Source: CBDHHC01 sp050633205
Lineage (GTDB): Bacteria > Pseudomonadota > Alphaproteobacteria > Rhizobiales > CBDHHC01
Length of the DNA stretch: 64,000 bases
NCBI GenBank assembly: GCA_050633205.1
Contig: JBOEGA010000020.1
Span: 9,079 to 73,078 of the forward strand
Direction: 5' to 3'
Shown: in pieces, positions 42,228 to 50,337 of the stretch
Numbering within the stretch: the stretch's first letter is position 1
Layout of the letters: the number at the start of each line of letters is the position of its first letter
Translations under genes and position numbers: made by a program
Notes under the pieces: generated by a model
What the model was told of the DNA's origin: nothing
Database searches by the model: none
The model's input: the letters and a program-made list of their open reading frames with translations, nothing else

Positions 42228-42385
42228 TTTATTGTTATAAAGTAAGCGGAGAAAATCAGGTAAAACCTGAGGTCGGCATACAATAAAATAATAACTACCG
42301 GGCGTCATTGGCCTTTATAACAATAAATATAGCTAAAGGCCTCAAACAGAACTGCATTTATCATGCAGAGATACAGGGGGCAGTA

Positions 42386-43675
42386 ATGCTTTACCTTTGG
42401 TACGAAATGAGCCGCGCAGCATTAAAACCTGCAAGAATGGCAGCAGATTCCTATAAGCATATTCTGAACAATCCATTTAATCCTCTCTTCCACACACCGA
42501 TTGGCAAAAGCACAGCAGCAGCTTTTGAAGTATTTGAGCGGACAACCAGAAGATATGCAAAACCTGAATTTGGTATCGAGAGCGTAAAAGTCGATGGCCG
42601 AAAGGTAAATATTACCGAAGAAATCATCTGGAAAAAATCTTTCTGCCAGCTTCTGCACTTTAAAAAGGAAGTCGGGAAGAAAAAGGTAAAAGATAAATCC
42701 CGCCTTCTGATTGTTGCTCCGATGTCTGGCCATTATGCGACACTGCTTCGTGGCACCGTGGAAGATCTGCTTCCCTACCATGATGTATATATCACTGACT
42801 GGCAGGATGCCCGGAATGTTCCACTTTATAAGGGCGGCTTTGACCTGAACAGCTACATCGCTTACGTAATAGAGATGCTGGAACTGTTCGATGGCGATGT
42901 TCATGTTCTTGCAGTATGCCAGCCTGCAGTTCCGGTTCTCGCGGCCGTCTCCTTAATGGAAGCAGTAAAAAATCCCTGTGTTCCCTACTCTATGACAATG
43001 ATGGGTGGTCCCATTGATACGCGGATCAATCAGACAGCAGTAAACCTTCTGGCAGAAGAGAAGGGAATAGCATGGTTTGAAAAAAACGTTATAACCCATG
43101 TTCCCTGGCCAAATACCGGAGTAGGTCGAAATGTTTATCCGGGGTTTCTGCAGTTATCCGGCTTTATGACCATGAACCTGGACAGGCATGTCACAGCACA
43201 TAAAGATCTGTTCTGGCACCTTGTAGAAGGTGATGGGGACTCTGCTGACAAACACAGAACCTTCTATGATGAATATCTCGCAGTAATGGATCTCACAGCA
43301 GAATTCTACCTGCAGACAGTAGATAATGTCTTCGTCCGGCATAGTCTGCCAAATGGGCGCATGAGATGTGGAACTTCGCCAATAGAACCACAGGCAATCG
43401 AACGTGTAGCACTTCTCACGATTGAAGGTGAAAAAGACGATATCAGTGGTCTGGGCCAGACAGAAGCAGCACACAAATTATGTAAAAACCTGCCGCAAAA
43501 TCTGAAGAAACATTATGTTCAGCCCGGTGTCGGTCATTACGGTATTTTTAACGGCTCAAGGTATCGCGAGGAAATCGTCCCTATGATGACAAAATTCATC
43601 TATGAAAATCAGGGCGATAAAAAAGCCTCAACATATAAATGGCGCCCCATTGAGCCAATCAAACTGCCAAAATAG
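42386..43675 (+). CDS. phaZ: Intracellular polyhydroxyalkanoate depolymerase PhaZ
   Basis: A 429-residue alpha/beta-hydrolase-like enzyme degrading stored PHB granules in the cytosol. Family features include MLYLWYEMSRAALKPAR at the start, SGHYATLLRGTV, ITDWQDARNVPL, the nucleophile Cys in AVCQPAVPVL, and PGVGHYGIFNGSRYREEI with the catalytic His. AGGGGG 7 nt before ATG 42386 marks the start. No phaC or phasin gene is in the window. Confidence 0.94.
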   Translation: MLYLWYEMSRAALKPARMAADSYKHILNNPFNPLFHTPIGKSTAAAFEVFERTTRRYAKPEFGIESVKVDGRKVNITEEIIWKKSFCQLLHFKKEVGKKKVKDKSRLLIVAPMSGHYATLLRGTVEDLLPYHDVYITDWQDARNVPLYKGGFDLNSYIAYVIEMLELFDGDVHVLAVCQPAVPVLAAVSLMEAVKNPCVPYSMTMMGGPIDTRINQTAVNLLAEEKGIAWFEKNVITHVPWPNTGVGRNVYPGFLQLSGFMTMNLDRHVTAHKDLFWHLVEGDGDSADKHRTFYDEYLAVMDLTAEFYLQTVDNVFVRHSLPNGRMRCGTSPIEPQAIERVALLTIEGEKDDISGLGQTEAAHKLCKNLPQNLKKHYVQPGVGHYGIFNGSRYREEIVPMMTKFIYENQGDKKASTYKWRPIEPIKLPK

Positions 43676-43694
43676 AAATGACTGTTTTTTGTTG

Positions 43695-43761
43695 CCGTGA
43701 CCATGTAAAATAGATGCGATTCTTCAGAGAATGAAGCACAGCATCGTAAATATGGTCACGG
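43695..43761. repeat. Long imperfect hairpin downstream of phaZ
   Basis: CCGTGACCAT (43695-43704) and ATGGTCACGG (43752-43761) are perfect inverted arms; between them CTTCA/TGAAG forms an inner stem. It ends 10 nt before the TTG start of the metallopeptidase gene, so it may terminate phaZ transcription or mask that start. Confidence 0.5.
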
Positions 43762-43770
43762 TAGAATAAA

Positions 43771-44526
43771 TTGGCGCGATCCCGGCAAAATACGGTTCCC
43801 CTTGATGAGAACTTCTTTGTAGACGGCATTGAAGCACCTGTTCGTATGAAAAGGAATAGCCGTGCCAGGCGCTTTATATTGCGCATCAATGAAAGCCGCA
43901 GAGAAGTAAATCTGACCATCCCCGAACAATCCAGTGAAAAAGCAGCTCTTGATTTCCTGAACCGCAATCACGAATGGGTCAAAAGCCGCCTTGAAAAGCT
44001 CCCGGCCTGTACTCCTTTTCAGGAAGGGGCAGTCATTCCATTGCGCGGCATATCTTACCAGATCCATTTCGTAGAAAAAAACAGCGATAACAGGATAGTC
44101 AGAGTATACCGGAGCTTTGTTGCAGATGAGATGCCAAAGCTCTTCGTTGCAGGTCTGAAAGACCATGCCCCCAGACGTCTGAAGGACTGGTTAAAAAAAC
44201 AGGCACGCATTGACCTGAAAAAGCAGGTGGATTACCACGCAGCACGGCTGGCCCTTACACCAAAACGCTTGACTGTACGGGATCAGAAAAGCCGCTGGGG
44301 TTCCTGCTCCAGTACTGGTGCGCTGGCCTTTTCATGGCGGCTGATCCTTGCACCTGAAAAAGTTCTCGACTATGTGGCTGCTCATGAAGTCGCTCACCTG
44401 CAGGAAATGAATCATGGTCCTGACTTCTGGAAGCTCGTAAAACGGACCATGCCTGACTATGAACGGGCTCAGGAATGGCTTAGAGAACATGGCGCTGGGT
44501 TACATCGCTATGGAACAGATCTGTAA
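43771..44526 (+). CDS. YgjP-like metal-dependent hydrolase (DUF45, zinc metallopeptidase fold)
   Basis: A 251-residue cytosolic protein with the YgjP/WLM-like motif: KSRWGSCSSTGALAFSWRL, then HEVAHLQEMNHGPDFW carrying the HExxH zinc site with a third His and the acidic residue. Function is uncertain; homologues sit beside restriction-modification or DNA repair genes. It begins with TTG at 43771, since an upstream ATG frame closes at once and no closer ATG exists; the ribosome site is weak. Preceded by a long hairpin. Confidence 0.9.
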   Translation: MARSRQNTVPLDENFFVDGIEAPVRMKRNSRARRFILRINESRREVNLTIPEQSSEKAALDFLNRNHEWVKSRLEKLPACTPFQEGAVIPLRGISYQIHFVEKNSDNRIVRVYRSFVADEMPKLFVAGLKDHAPRRLKDWLKKQARIDLKKQVDYHAARLALTPKRLTVRDQKSRWGSCSSTGALAFSWRLILAPEKVLDYVAAHEVAHLQEMNHGPDFWKLVKRTMPDYERAQEWLREHGAGLHRYGTDL

Positions 44527-44529
44527 CAA

Positions 44530-45372
44530 TTATGAGCTGATTATCTCTGGCTCATCAAGAACCTGCCTTAACCAGTCAGTAAAATTCTCCATCGGCGCCG
44601 GTTGGGATTGTGCCCTGTAAATTGCTGTCACTCTCGCCTGTGCCTCAAGTCTGCGAATTGTCTCCAGCACTTCAGGAAATTCCTTTGCTTTTGTAAGTGA
44701 AATCGAAAATGCAGGTTGCCTGGGATTCGCCCGGCCAGTTTCTATAGCTTTATTGACACGCTTACTGCATCGGCAATTATTATCAGAATTGGCAATCCCG
44801 CAATTTGCAATCATAAAATCTGTGATCTTTTCTCTGGCCCTGGAAAGCCTCTTGCGGAAAGTACTGTTGCTGCATTCCATAACAGCCGCCGCTTCATTAT
44901 GGTCAAGCTCAAATATTTCGCCAAGTGTATAGGCCATACGGGCATCATCATCGAGACATTGAAGCATCGCTAGAGTACATCCGATGCGAACCTCTTCCTC
45001 CATCAGAATTTTGTCAGGCCCCTCATATTCCTCTTCCGCAAGCCCGTCAGCGAGGTCCAGTGAAAATTCATCAAACGTCATATGGTCTGGTTTTTGGCGT
45101 CTTTTGATATCTCTCAGGTAATTGCTGGCTATGGAGTATACCCACGTCAAAAAACGGCTGTTCCCCTCAAAACTGCTCAGGTGCGTAATAACTTTCATCA
45201 GAATTTCCTGTGTGGCATCCTCCGCATCTGTAGGGCACAGGAGAAAACGCTGGGAGATTTTGAATATAGCCGGGTGAATATGTTTGATCAGGTTTTCCAG
45301 TGCGGCACGGTCCCCCGAAAGGGCAAGTGCCGCCAGTTCCGCTTCATAATCCTGAGTACTGGTGGCAGCCAT
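44530..45372 (-). CDS. ECF-like sigma factor with cysteine-containing C-terminal extension
   Basis: A 280-residue sigma factor. Region 2 (ISQRFLLCPTDAEDATQEILMKVITHL) and region 4 (YTLGEIFELDHNEAAAVMECSNSTFRKRLSRAR) are followed by about 100 extra residues beginning CGIANSDNNCRCSKRV, a C-x8-CxC arrangement that could bind metal or sense redox. Its ribosome site GGAGGG lies within the last codons of the SRPBCC gene, so the two are coupled; no anti-sigma is nearby. Confidence 0.88.
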   Translation of the reverse strand: MAATSTQDYEAELAALALSGDRAALENLIKHIHPAIFKISQRFLLCPTDAEDATQEILMKVITHLSSFEGNSRFLTWVYSIASNYLRDIKRRQKPDHMTFDEFSLDLADGLAEEEYEGPDKILMEEEVRIGCTLAMLQCLDDDARMAYTLGEIFELDHNEAAAVMECSNSTFRKRLSRAREKITDFMIANCGIANSDNNCRCSKRVNKAIETGRANPRQPAFSISLTKAKEFPEVLETIRRLEAQARVTAIYRAQSQPAPMENFTDWLRQVLDEPEIISS

Positions 45373-45375
45373 ATT

Positions 45376-45777
45376 TTATCCCTCCAGTATTGTTTTTAGT
45401 TTCACCAGTTCTTTCTCCAGAATACCGGACTGCTCAGCCAGAGCTCCTTCCAGCTCTTCAAGAGCAACAGGTGGTGGTGTCAGGATAAAACTGTATGCGC
45501 AACTCTGATCATCCAGAGGGATCAGTCTGGAATGAGCTTTGCCAACGTCGCCGTTTGGAAAAGTCATAATAGTATCAATAATACCTGTCCTGGGGTCCAG
45601 AATATTTTCCAGCTTTACAGGAACTTCTCCTGCTCCGGTCCTCATCAGGGCTTCGCCATTATCTTTAACTTCCGCAAAGGCGTTCGTCCATTCAGGTAGT
45701 TTGCTATTGTCACTCAGATAATCAAAAGCTTTCTTATAGGGAACAGCCAATGCAATATTTTTAACCTCAAACAACAT
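45376..45777 (-). CDS. SRPBCC (START/Bet v1-like) family protein
   Basis: A 133-residue protein with the SRPBCC pattern: VPYKKAFDYLSDNSKLPEWTNAF at the N-terminus, then a curved sheet and a long C-terminal helix (ALEELEGALAEQSGILEKELVKLKTIL). Such proteins bind hydrophobic ligands in a cavity. GGAG precedes the ATG. It directly precedes and is coupled with the cysteine-extended sigma gene, so it may modulate it or report a lipophilic ligand. Confidence 0.85.
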   Translation of the reverse strand: MLFEVKNIALAVPYKKAFDYLSDNSKLPEWTNAFAEVKDNGEALMRTGAGEVPVKLENILDPRTGIIDTIMTFPNGDVGKAHSRLIPLDDQSCAYSFILTPPPVALEELEGALAEQSGILEKELVKLKTILEG

Positions 45778-45845
45778 GTTTACTCCAATCTTTTCCAGGT
45801 TACATGTTGTTAGACGTATCTATGATGTCAGGTGTGACCGATAAT

Positions 45846-46232
45846 TTAATTAAACTTTAAGGCCATCTGCATATGCCCTGCCGTGTCATAAAGATTTTTA
45901 CACGGAGCAGCCCAGGCAGTGCAGTTCACCATGCGTGTACCTCTGATTTTTCTACAACGCATGATTTTCCTGGAAGCATTGCTCCAGAAATTATAATCAT
46001 CACCATATTTGGAAACTTTTTTCGTCCACACAGAAACAGCACTCATTTCTGCCAGCGTTAATGTATCTCTGACAAAGCCACCAGCTCTCAATGTTGGCTT
46101 GCACTGCTTGTTAAATCCTGACATTTGAAAATAATGCGCAGGAAGATTCTTGGTAAAAGCCACGACTGCCAATAGTGCAAAGGCAGGCAGCAATACCAGG
46201 CTGAGAGAACTCAGGGAATTATTTTTGCTCAT
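45846..46232 (-). CDS. Small exported four-cysteine protein, paralogue A
   Basis: A 128-residue protein with an N-terminal hydrophobic segment (signal or anchor, residues 8-26) and a domain with AGGFVRDTLTLAEMSAVSVW, YNFWSNAS, RCRKIRGTRMVNCTAWAAPC. Four cysteines follow the hydrophobic segment. The next gene upstream encodes a clear paralogue with the same motifs. I do not recognise a named family; similar short proteins seem scattered in alphaproteobacteria. The two probably form disulfides in the periplasm. Confidence 0.7.
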   Translation of the reverse strand: MSKNNSLSSLSLVLLPAFALLAVVAFTKNLPAHYFQMSGFNKQCKPTLRAGGFVRDTLTLAEMSAVSVWTKKVSKYGDDYNFWSNASRKIMRCRKIRGTRMVNCTAWAAPCKNLYDTAGHMQMALKFN

Positions 46233-46381
46233 GTTTCACTCGTAAATGCTCTTAGGCGATCTTCCATTATGCATAAAATAGGAAGCGGGTGTAAAAATCC
46301 CCGGGGCGCAGTTTATACTTTATGAAGGGCCAGCATCGCATTGGCTGTAAAATTGAGATAAATTCATGCTTAAAAAGTCCT

Positions 46382-46783
46382 TTATTTTAATCCGGCCATC
46401 TGCATTGCAGGTGCCTTTCCATGAAGGATCTTGCATGGTTTCCCAATAGCTGTGCAATTATACATTACAGTGCCGCGTATTTTCCGGCAGCGAATGCTTT
46501 TAAAACTGGCATTTGTCCAGAAATTATAATCCTGACCATGAGCAGACACCTTGCGGGCCCATGAAACGACAGCGCTCATTTCTGCCATGCTGCGGGAACT
46601 TTTGGCAAAGCCACCGGCATGAGTTAGCTTTTTGCAAAGTTTGGGTGTATTAGCTCGCTCTACAGCAGCTGCATGAGCTTCCCAGAACTTGGAACCGGCA
46701 ACAAAAACAAGTAAGGAAACCGGGGCAAACATGCACAAAGCCATGAACCATACGGTTTTATTTTTGCGAAATGACTGTCTCAT
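46382..46783 (-). CDS. Small exported four-cysteine protein, paralogue B
   Basis: A 133-residue paralogue of the previous gene: AGGFAKSSRSMAEMSAVVSW, YNFWTNAS, RCRKIRGTVMYNCTAIGKPC align throughout, with a hydrophobic N-terminus at residues 11-30. The shared motif W-(A/T)-(R/K)-KV and spacing of the cysteines show a tandem duplication. An AGGGT site precedes the ATG. It lies 246 bp after the curlin-repeat gene, separated by a terminator. Confidence 0.7.
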   Translation of the reverse strand: MRQSFRKNKTVWFMALCMFAPVSLLVFVAGSKFWEAHAAAVERANTPKLCKKLTHAGGFAKSSRSMAEMSAVVSWARKVSAHGQDYNFWTNASFKSIRCRKIRGTVMYNCTAIGKPCKILHGKAPAMQMAGLK

Positions 46784-46992
46784 GCTCTTACCCTACAACA
46801 TGATGACTTTCCTTGCTTGGATTCCGGCTTTTAGATTTATTAGATTAAAAATGTAGAAAATAAAATTTGTTGCAAATTTTACTAAAATTTTCGAAAAATC
46901 TCCTGCTTTCCTTGCTGCGCCTCATTCTCTGCGACAATGGCTCATAACAGGGTGTTTGATTTTGAAACACCTCCCCCGGAAAAAATGAAAAA

Positions 46993-47021
46993 TCCCGGCG
47001 CAAACACTGTATACGCCGGGA
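46993..47021. terminator. Bidirectional terminator at the curlin gene end
   Basis: TCCCGGCG and CGCCGGGA form a perfect 8-bp GC stem with a 13-nt loop; T-rich runs follow on both strands. It ends the curlin-repeat gene 9 nt after its stop. Confidence 0.85.
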
Positions 47022-47029
47022 CCTGTTTT

Positions 47030-48562
47030 TTAGTTCTGGGTCAAAGTAACAACGCTGCCGCCAGTCTGATTAATGACGGAATTATTCAGATTTCCTGTTC
47101 CACCCTGCGTAATAACAGCAACATTGTTATCATTATCCTGGGTAATTACGGAGTTATTGAAATTGTTGTCACCTGATTGCAGAACATTCGCTACATTCAA
47201 GGAGCCAAACTGTGTAATATCGCTGGATTGAGTATTACTAAAGCCAGTTTGTTCAACATTAGCCTGATTATTCGCCCCATCTTGTTGTATGACGGAAATA
47301 TTGATCCCATTTTCACTATCCTGCACTACGATACTCTCGTTATCGAGACCAGTTTGCCCAATATAGGAATCATTTGTGTTGGCAAGACCATTTTGGGTAA
47401 TATTGGCAATATTAACATCTCCATCCTGCGAAAGACTGGAAGTATTTATGCCAGCATCAGCTGATTGCTGGATAGCTGCCTGATTATCAAATCCGTTAAT
47501 AAAGGCAGATGAGGTATTGAAGGCCCCTGTCCCTGTTTGAGCAACTGCTGTTGTATTACCTGTTCCAAGCTGTATGGATAGAGAAGTGTTGGAAGTTGAA
47601 TCTCCATCCTGAACAATAATGGCGGCATTTGCGCTACCAGCCTGACTGATTTCAGAATCGTTTGTGCTGCCAATACCAGACTGAACCGTGTCTGCGATGT
47701 GACCATCTCCTGTTTGTGTAGTGCGGGAGATATTATTGTTACCAGTACCGTCCTGTGTCACCGTAGCGCTTTGCGCGATACCATCCTGCGTAACCTCAGC
47801 ATCAGAAGAAGTGTTGTCACCTGTTTGCAGAATAGTTGCTACACTGGCCTCTCCTGTTTGATCAACAGTTATAGCATTCAGATTATTAAGCCCTTCCTGA
47901 GCAACAATTGCAGTCTGCGCATTACCATCCTGAGAAATAGCCGCTACATTATTGTTAAACGTTCCATTTTGTGAAACATCAACCGTATTATCATCTCCAT
48001 TTTGATCCACTGTTGCATCATTGGTATTTGCTTCCCCATTCTGATTTATAATTGCAACATTTTGTGCACCGAACTGAGAAACAGCTGAAGTGTTTGTATT
48101 ACCAGTTACACCCAGGCTATCCTGCAAAACAACAGCACTGTTATTATCGCCATCCTGTATGATAGATGATGTGTTAACAGCATTGTCTGTAGCATTCTGC
48201 AATACAGTGGCATCATTATTTCCACCCAGAGTTGCCTGGGTAATACTTGAAGTGTTACTGGATGTATCTGAGGAACCAATCTGATCTACAGTAGCGCTGT
48301 TAAAACCGCCATCAGTACTTTGGGTAACAGTAGAATCATTCAGCCCCCCATTAGCCTGTTGATTGATAATGGCATCACCTGTACCCGCACCAATCTGGTC
48401 AATTGTAGAATTATTTACTGAAGTAATATTGCCGCCAAGGTCCTGGTTGATCGTGGCGGTATTTACTCCGGCACTGTTAACAACTGAATTATTATCTGCA
48501 AATGCAGGAGTGGAGAATGCAATAAGAGCGATTGCTGTAGTAGCAAGCAAGTGACGTTTCAT
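47030..48562 (-). CDS. Curlin-repeat (CsgA/CsgB-like) secreted amyloid protein
   Basis: A 510-residue exported protein with signal peptide (residues 1-22, to PAFA) and about twenty tandem repeats of 20-25 residues containing Q-x-G-x2-N-x-A-x3-Q-like units, such as QDGDNNSAVVLQ, QTGFSNTQSSDITQ and QSGDNNFNNSVITQ. Curlin repeats stack as a beta-solenoid amyloid in biofilm matrix. E. coli CsgA has five; this is far longer. It is rich in Asn, Gln, Thr and Ser with no Cys. The csgEFG secretion genes are not in the window. It is a single gene with its own terminator and a palindrome upstream. Confidence 0.88.
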   Translation of the reverse strand: MKRHLLATTAIALIAFSTPAFADNNSVVNSAGVNTATINQDLGGNITSVNNSTIDQIGAGTGDAIINQQANGGLNDSTVTQSTDGGFNSATVDQIGSSDTSSNTSSITQATLGGNNDATVLQNATDNAVNTSSIIQDGDNNSAVVLQDSLGVTGNTNTSAVSQFGAQNVAIINQNGEANTNDATVDQNGDDNTVDVSQNGTFNNNVAAISQDGNAQTAIVAQEGLNNLNAITVDQTGEASVATILQTGDNTSSDAEVTQDGIAQSATVTQDGTGNNNISRTTQTGDGHIADTVQSGIGSTNDSEISQAGSANAAIIVQDGDSTSNTSLSIQLGTGNTTAVAQTGTGAFNTSSAFINGFDNQAAIQQSADAGINTSSLSQDGDVNIANITQNGLANTNDSYIGQTGLDNESIVVQDSENGINISVIQQDGANNQANVEQTGFSNTQSSDITQFGSLNVANVLQSGDNNFNNSVITQDNDNNVAVITQGGTGNLNNSVINQTGGSVVTLTQN

Positions 48563-48586
48563 ATTTTTAATAACCTATACTATTAT

Positions 48587-48603
48587 TGGATCATCATGAT
48601 CCA
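48587..48603. promoter_or_regulatory. 17-bp palindrome upstream of curlin gene, putative operator
   Basis: TGGATCAT C ATGATCCA is a perfect odd-centred palindrome 25-41 nt before the curlin ATG. It sits in the 5' leader or core promoter, suitable for a dimeric regulator or a leader stem. Confidence 0.45.
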
Positions 48604-48863
48604 TACTCACGGTTTGAAAATGTTCCACAGGAACAACTGAATGCAGGCCAAGCGGTATCGTTATGCAATTTTATTAAATTGCACATGTATCAATATCATC
48701 CCACTCCGGAATTGGAATAAAACTGGTGAAATGCCCGACAGCGAGTGCAACCTAGCCGCAAATATTTAAGCCGTATTTAATGGGGAGAGAAAATAGGAAA
48801 GAAAAATTGCATTTTAAAATTTGAATGAGATTCAAAATAAATGCGTATGCAATTAGCACATAT

Positions 48864-48888
48864 CGAAACAGGTTGTAAACCTGTTTCG
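48864..48888. terminator. Perfect 11-bp hairpin after serA
   Basis: CGAAACAGGTT and AACCTGTTTCG are perfectly complementary around GTA, 15 nt past the serA stop. No strong T-run follows, so termination may be partial. Confidence 0.5.
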
Positions 48889-48902
48889 ACAAAACCTTAA
48901 GA

Positions 48903-50153
48903 TTATGAACTTGGTCCATTTACTATGCGGGACCTGATCGTACCATCTGCTGCTCTCAACTCGGACAGAATATCCTTATCATCCGCAACACTGCCCTGTG
49001 CATCAATAACCACATAGCCCACATCACCCTGTGTCTGTAGATACTGGCCGGAGATATTAATCTCATGTCCGCCAAAGATATCGTTGACGCGCTTGATGAC
49101 GCCGGGGATATTCCGGTGAATATGAATAAAGCGTGTTGCATTGGGAGCAAGTGGCAACTGAACCTGCGGGAAGTTCACAGCACCCGTTGTTGAACCTACG
49201 TCAGAATATTCAACAAACTTACGGGCAACCTCGGAACCGATATGCTCCTGAGCTTCCTGCGTTGACCCGCCAATATGTGGCGTCAGAATAACATTATCCA
49301 GCCCGCACAACACATTCTCAAACGGATCATCATTGGAACCAGGCTCAACCGGGAATACATCAATCGCTGCACCAGCCAGATGCTTGTCCTTTAAAGCACC
49401 TGCAAGGGCGTCAAGGTCAATCACATTACCTCTGGCATTATTGATAAGATAAGAGCCGGGCTTCATCGCACGGATCTCTTTTTCCGTGATCATGTTCTTG
49501 GTCTGAGGTGTCTGCGGAACATGAAGACTGACCACGTCAGATTGCCCTAGCAGGTCATAAAGGTCATTGGCAGGCAACACATTACCGTGCTTTAGCTTAT
49601 CCATCAGATCATGATAAATAACCCGCATCCCCATCGCTTCAGCCAGAACAGCAAGCTGGGAGCCAATATTACCATAACCAACAATACCCAGAGTTTTGCC
49701 GCGAACCTCATTACTGCCAACAGCACTTTTTTCCCATTTACCAGCATGAGCTGCATTGGAACGTGGGAAGATACGGCGGAACAGCATAACAATCTCGGCA
49801 ATCGTAAGCTCTGCAACACTTCTTGTATTGGAAAACGGAGCATTAAAAACAGGCACGCCCAGAGTTTGTGCAGCCTGAAGATCAACCTGATTGGTGCCCA
49901 CTGAGAAACAGCCAACAGCGATAAGGCGGTCTGCGCTTTGCAGGACCTCTGCCGTTAATTTGGTGCGCGAACGAATACCCACCATACGAATGCCTTTAAG
50001 TGCATCTTTCAGTTCATCTGCATCAAGTGCCGTTTTCAAATGGGTAATATTCGAGTAACCGGCACCTTTAAGCGTATCAACCGCAGTTTGGGAAATACCT
50101 TCCAAAAGCAGGATAGGAATCTGTTCTTTAGGGAGTGAAAGCGTATTTATCAT
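48903..50153 (-). CDS. serA: D-3-phosphoglycerate dehydrogenase SerA
   Basis: First enzyme of serine synthesis, oxidising 3-phosphoglycerate with NAD+ in the cytosol. A 416-residue E. coli-type SerA: substrate domain, GxGxxG-type NAD site LGIVGYGNIGSQLA, catalytic Arg/His region (NNARGNVIDLDAL, LTPHIGGSTQEAQEHI), and C-terminal ACT domain (HRNIPGVIKRVNDIFGGHEINISGQYLQT) for serine feedback. GGAAGAG precedes the ATG. Apparently monocistronic. Confidence 0.96.
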   Translation of the reverse strand: MINTLSLPKEQIPILLLEGISQTAVDTLKGAGYSNITHLKTALDADELKDALKGIRMVGIRSRTKLTAEVLQSADRLIAVGCFSVGTNQVDLQAAQTLGVPVFNAPFSNTRSVAELTIAEIVMLFRRIFPRSNAAHAGKWEKSAVGSNEVRGKTLGIVGYGNIGSQLAVLAEAMGMRVIYHDLMDKLKHGNVLPANDLYDLLGQSDVVSLHVPQTPQTKNMITEKEIRAMKPGSYLINNARGNVIDLDALAGALKDKHLAGAAIDVFPVEPGSNDDPFENVLCGLDNVILTPHIGGSTQEAQEHIGSEVARKFVEYSDVGSTTGAVNFPQVQLPLAPNATRFIHIHRNIPGVIKRVNDIFGGHEINISGQYLQTQGDVGYVVIDAQGSVADDKDILSELRAADGTIRSRIVNGPSS

Positions 50154-50274
50154 TGTTTCTCTTCCGGTTCTCTGAAATCTGAAGCTGTTATGGGCACGTT
50201 TGAACCCTCAAACGCTTAAGGTCAAGCCCTTTCACCTGAGTTATTTTGTACATTACCAGTGCCTTACAATTAAA

Positions 50275-50307
50275 AAACGGGAGAAATCAGCCAGATCTCC
50301 CCCGTTT
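50275..50307 (-). terminator. Rho-independent terminator of creD operon
   Basis: AAACGGGAGA pairs with TCTCCCCCGTTT (one small bulge); on the minus strand the stem is followed by six T. It lies 31 nt after the creD stop. Confidence 0.85.
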
Positions 50308-50337
50308 CAGTAAATACAAATCAGTGATTGCTATTAA

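Larger units (their letters stand above)
48563..48902. other. Upstream region of the curlin gene
   Basis: 340 bp of AT-rich sequence with the palindrome at 48587-48603 and the serA hairpin at 48864-48888. No other gene seen. Confidence 0.4.

Noticed and set aside
47030..48562. Regular direct repeats that could be mistaken for a CRISPR array or satellite
   Set aside because: The repeats are in frame, diverged, and encode curlin units with a signal peptide in front; no palindromic repeats and unique spacers, no cas genes.
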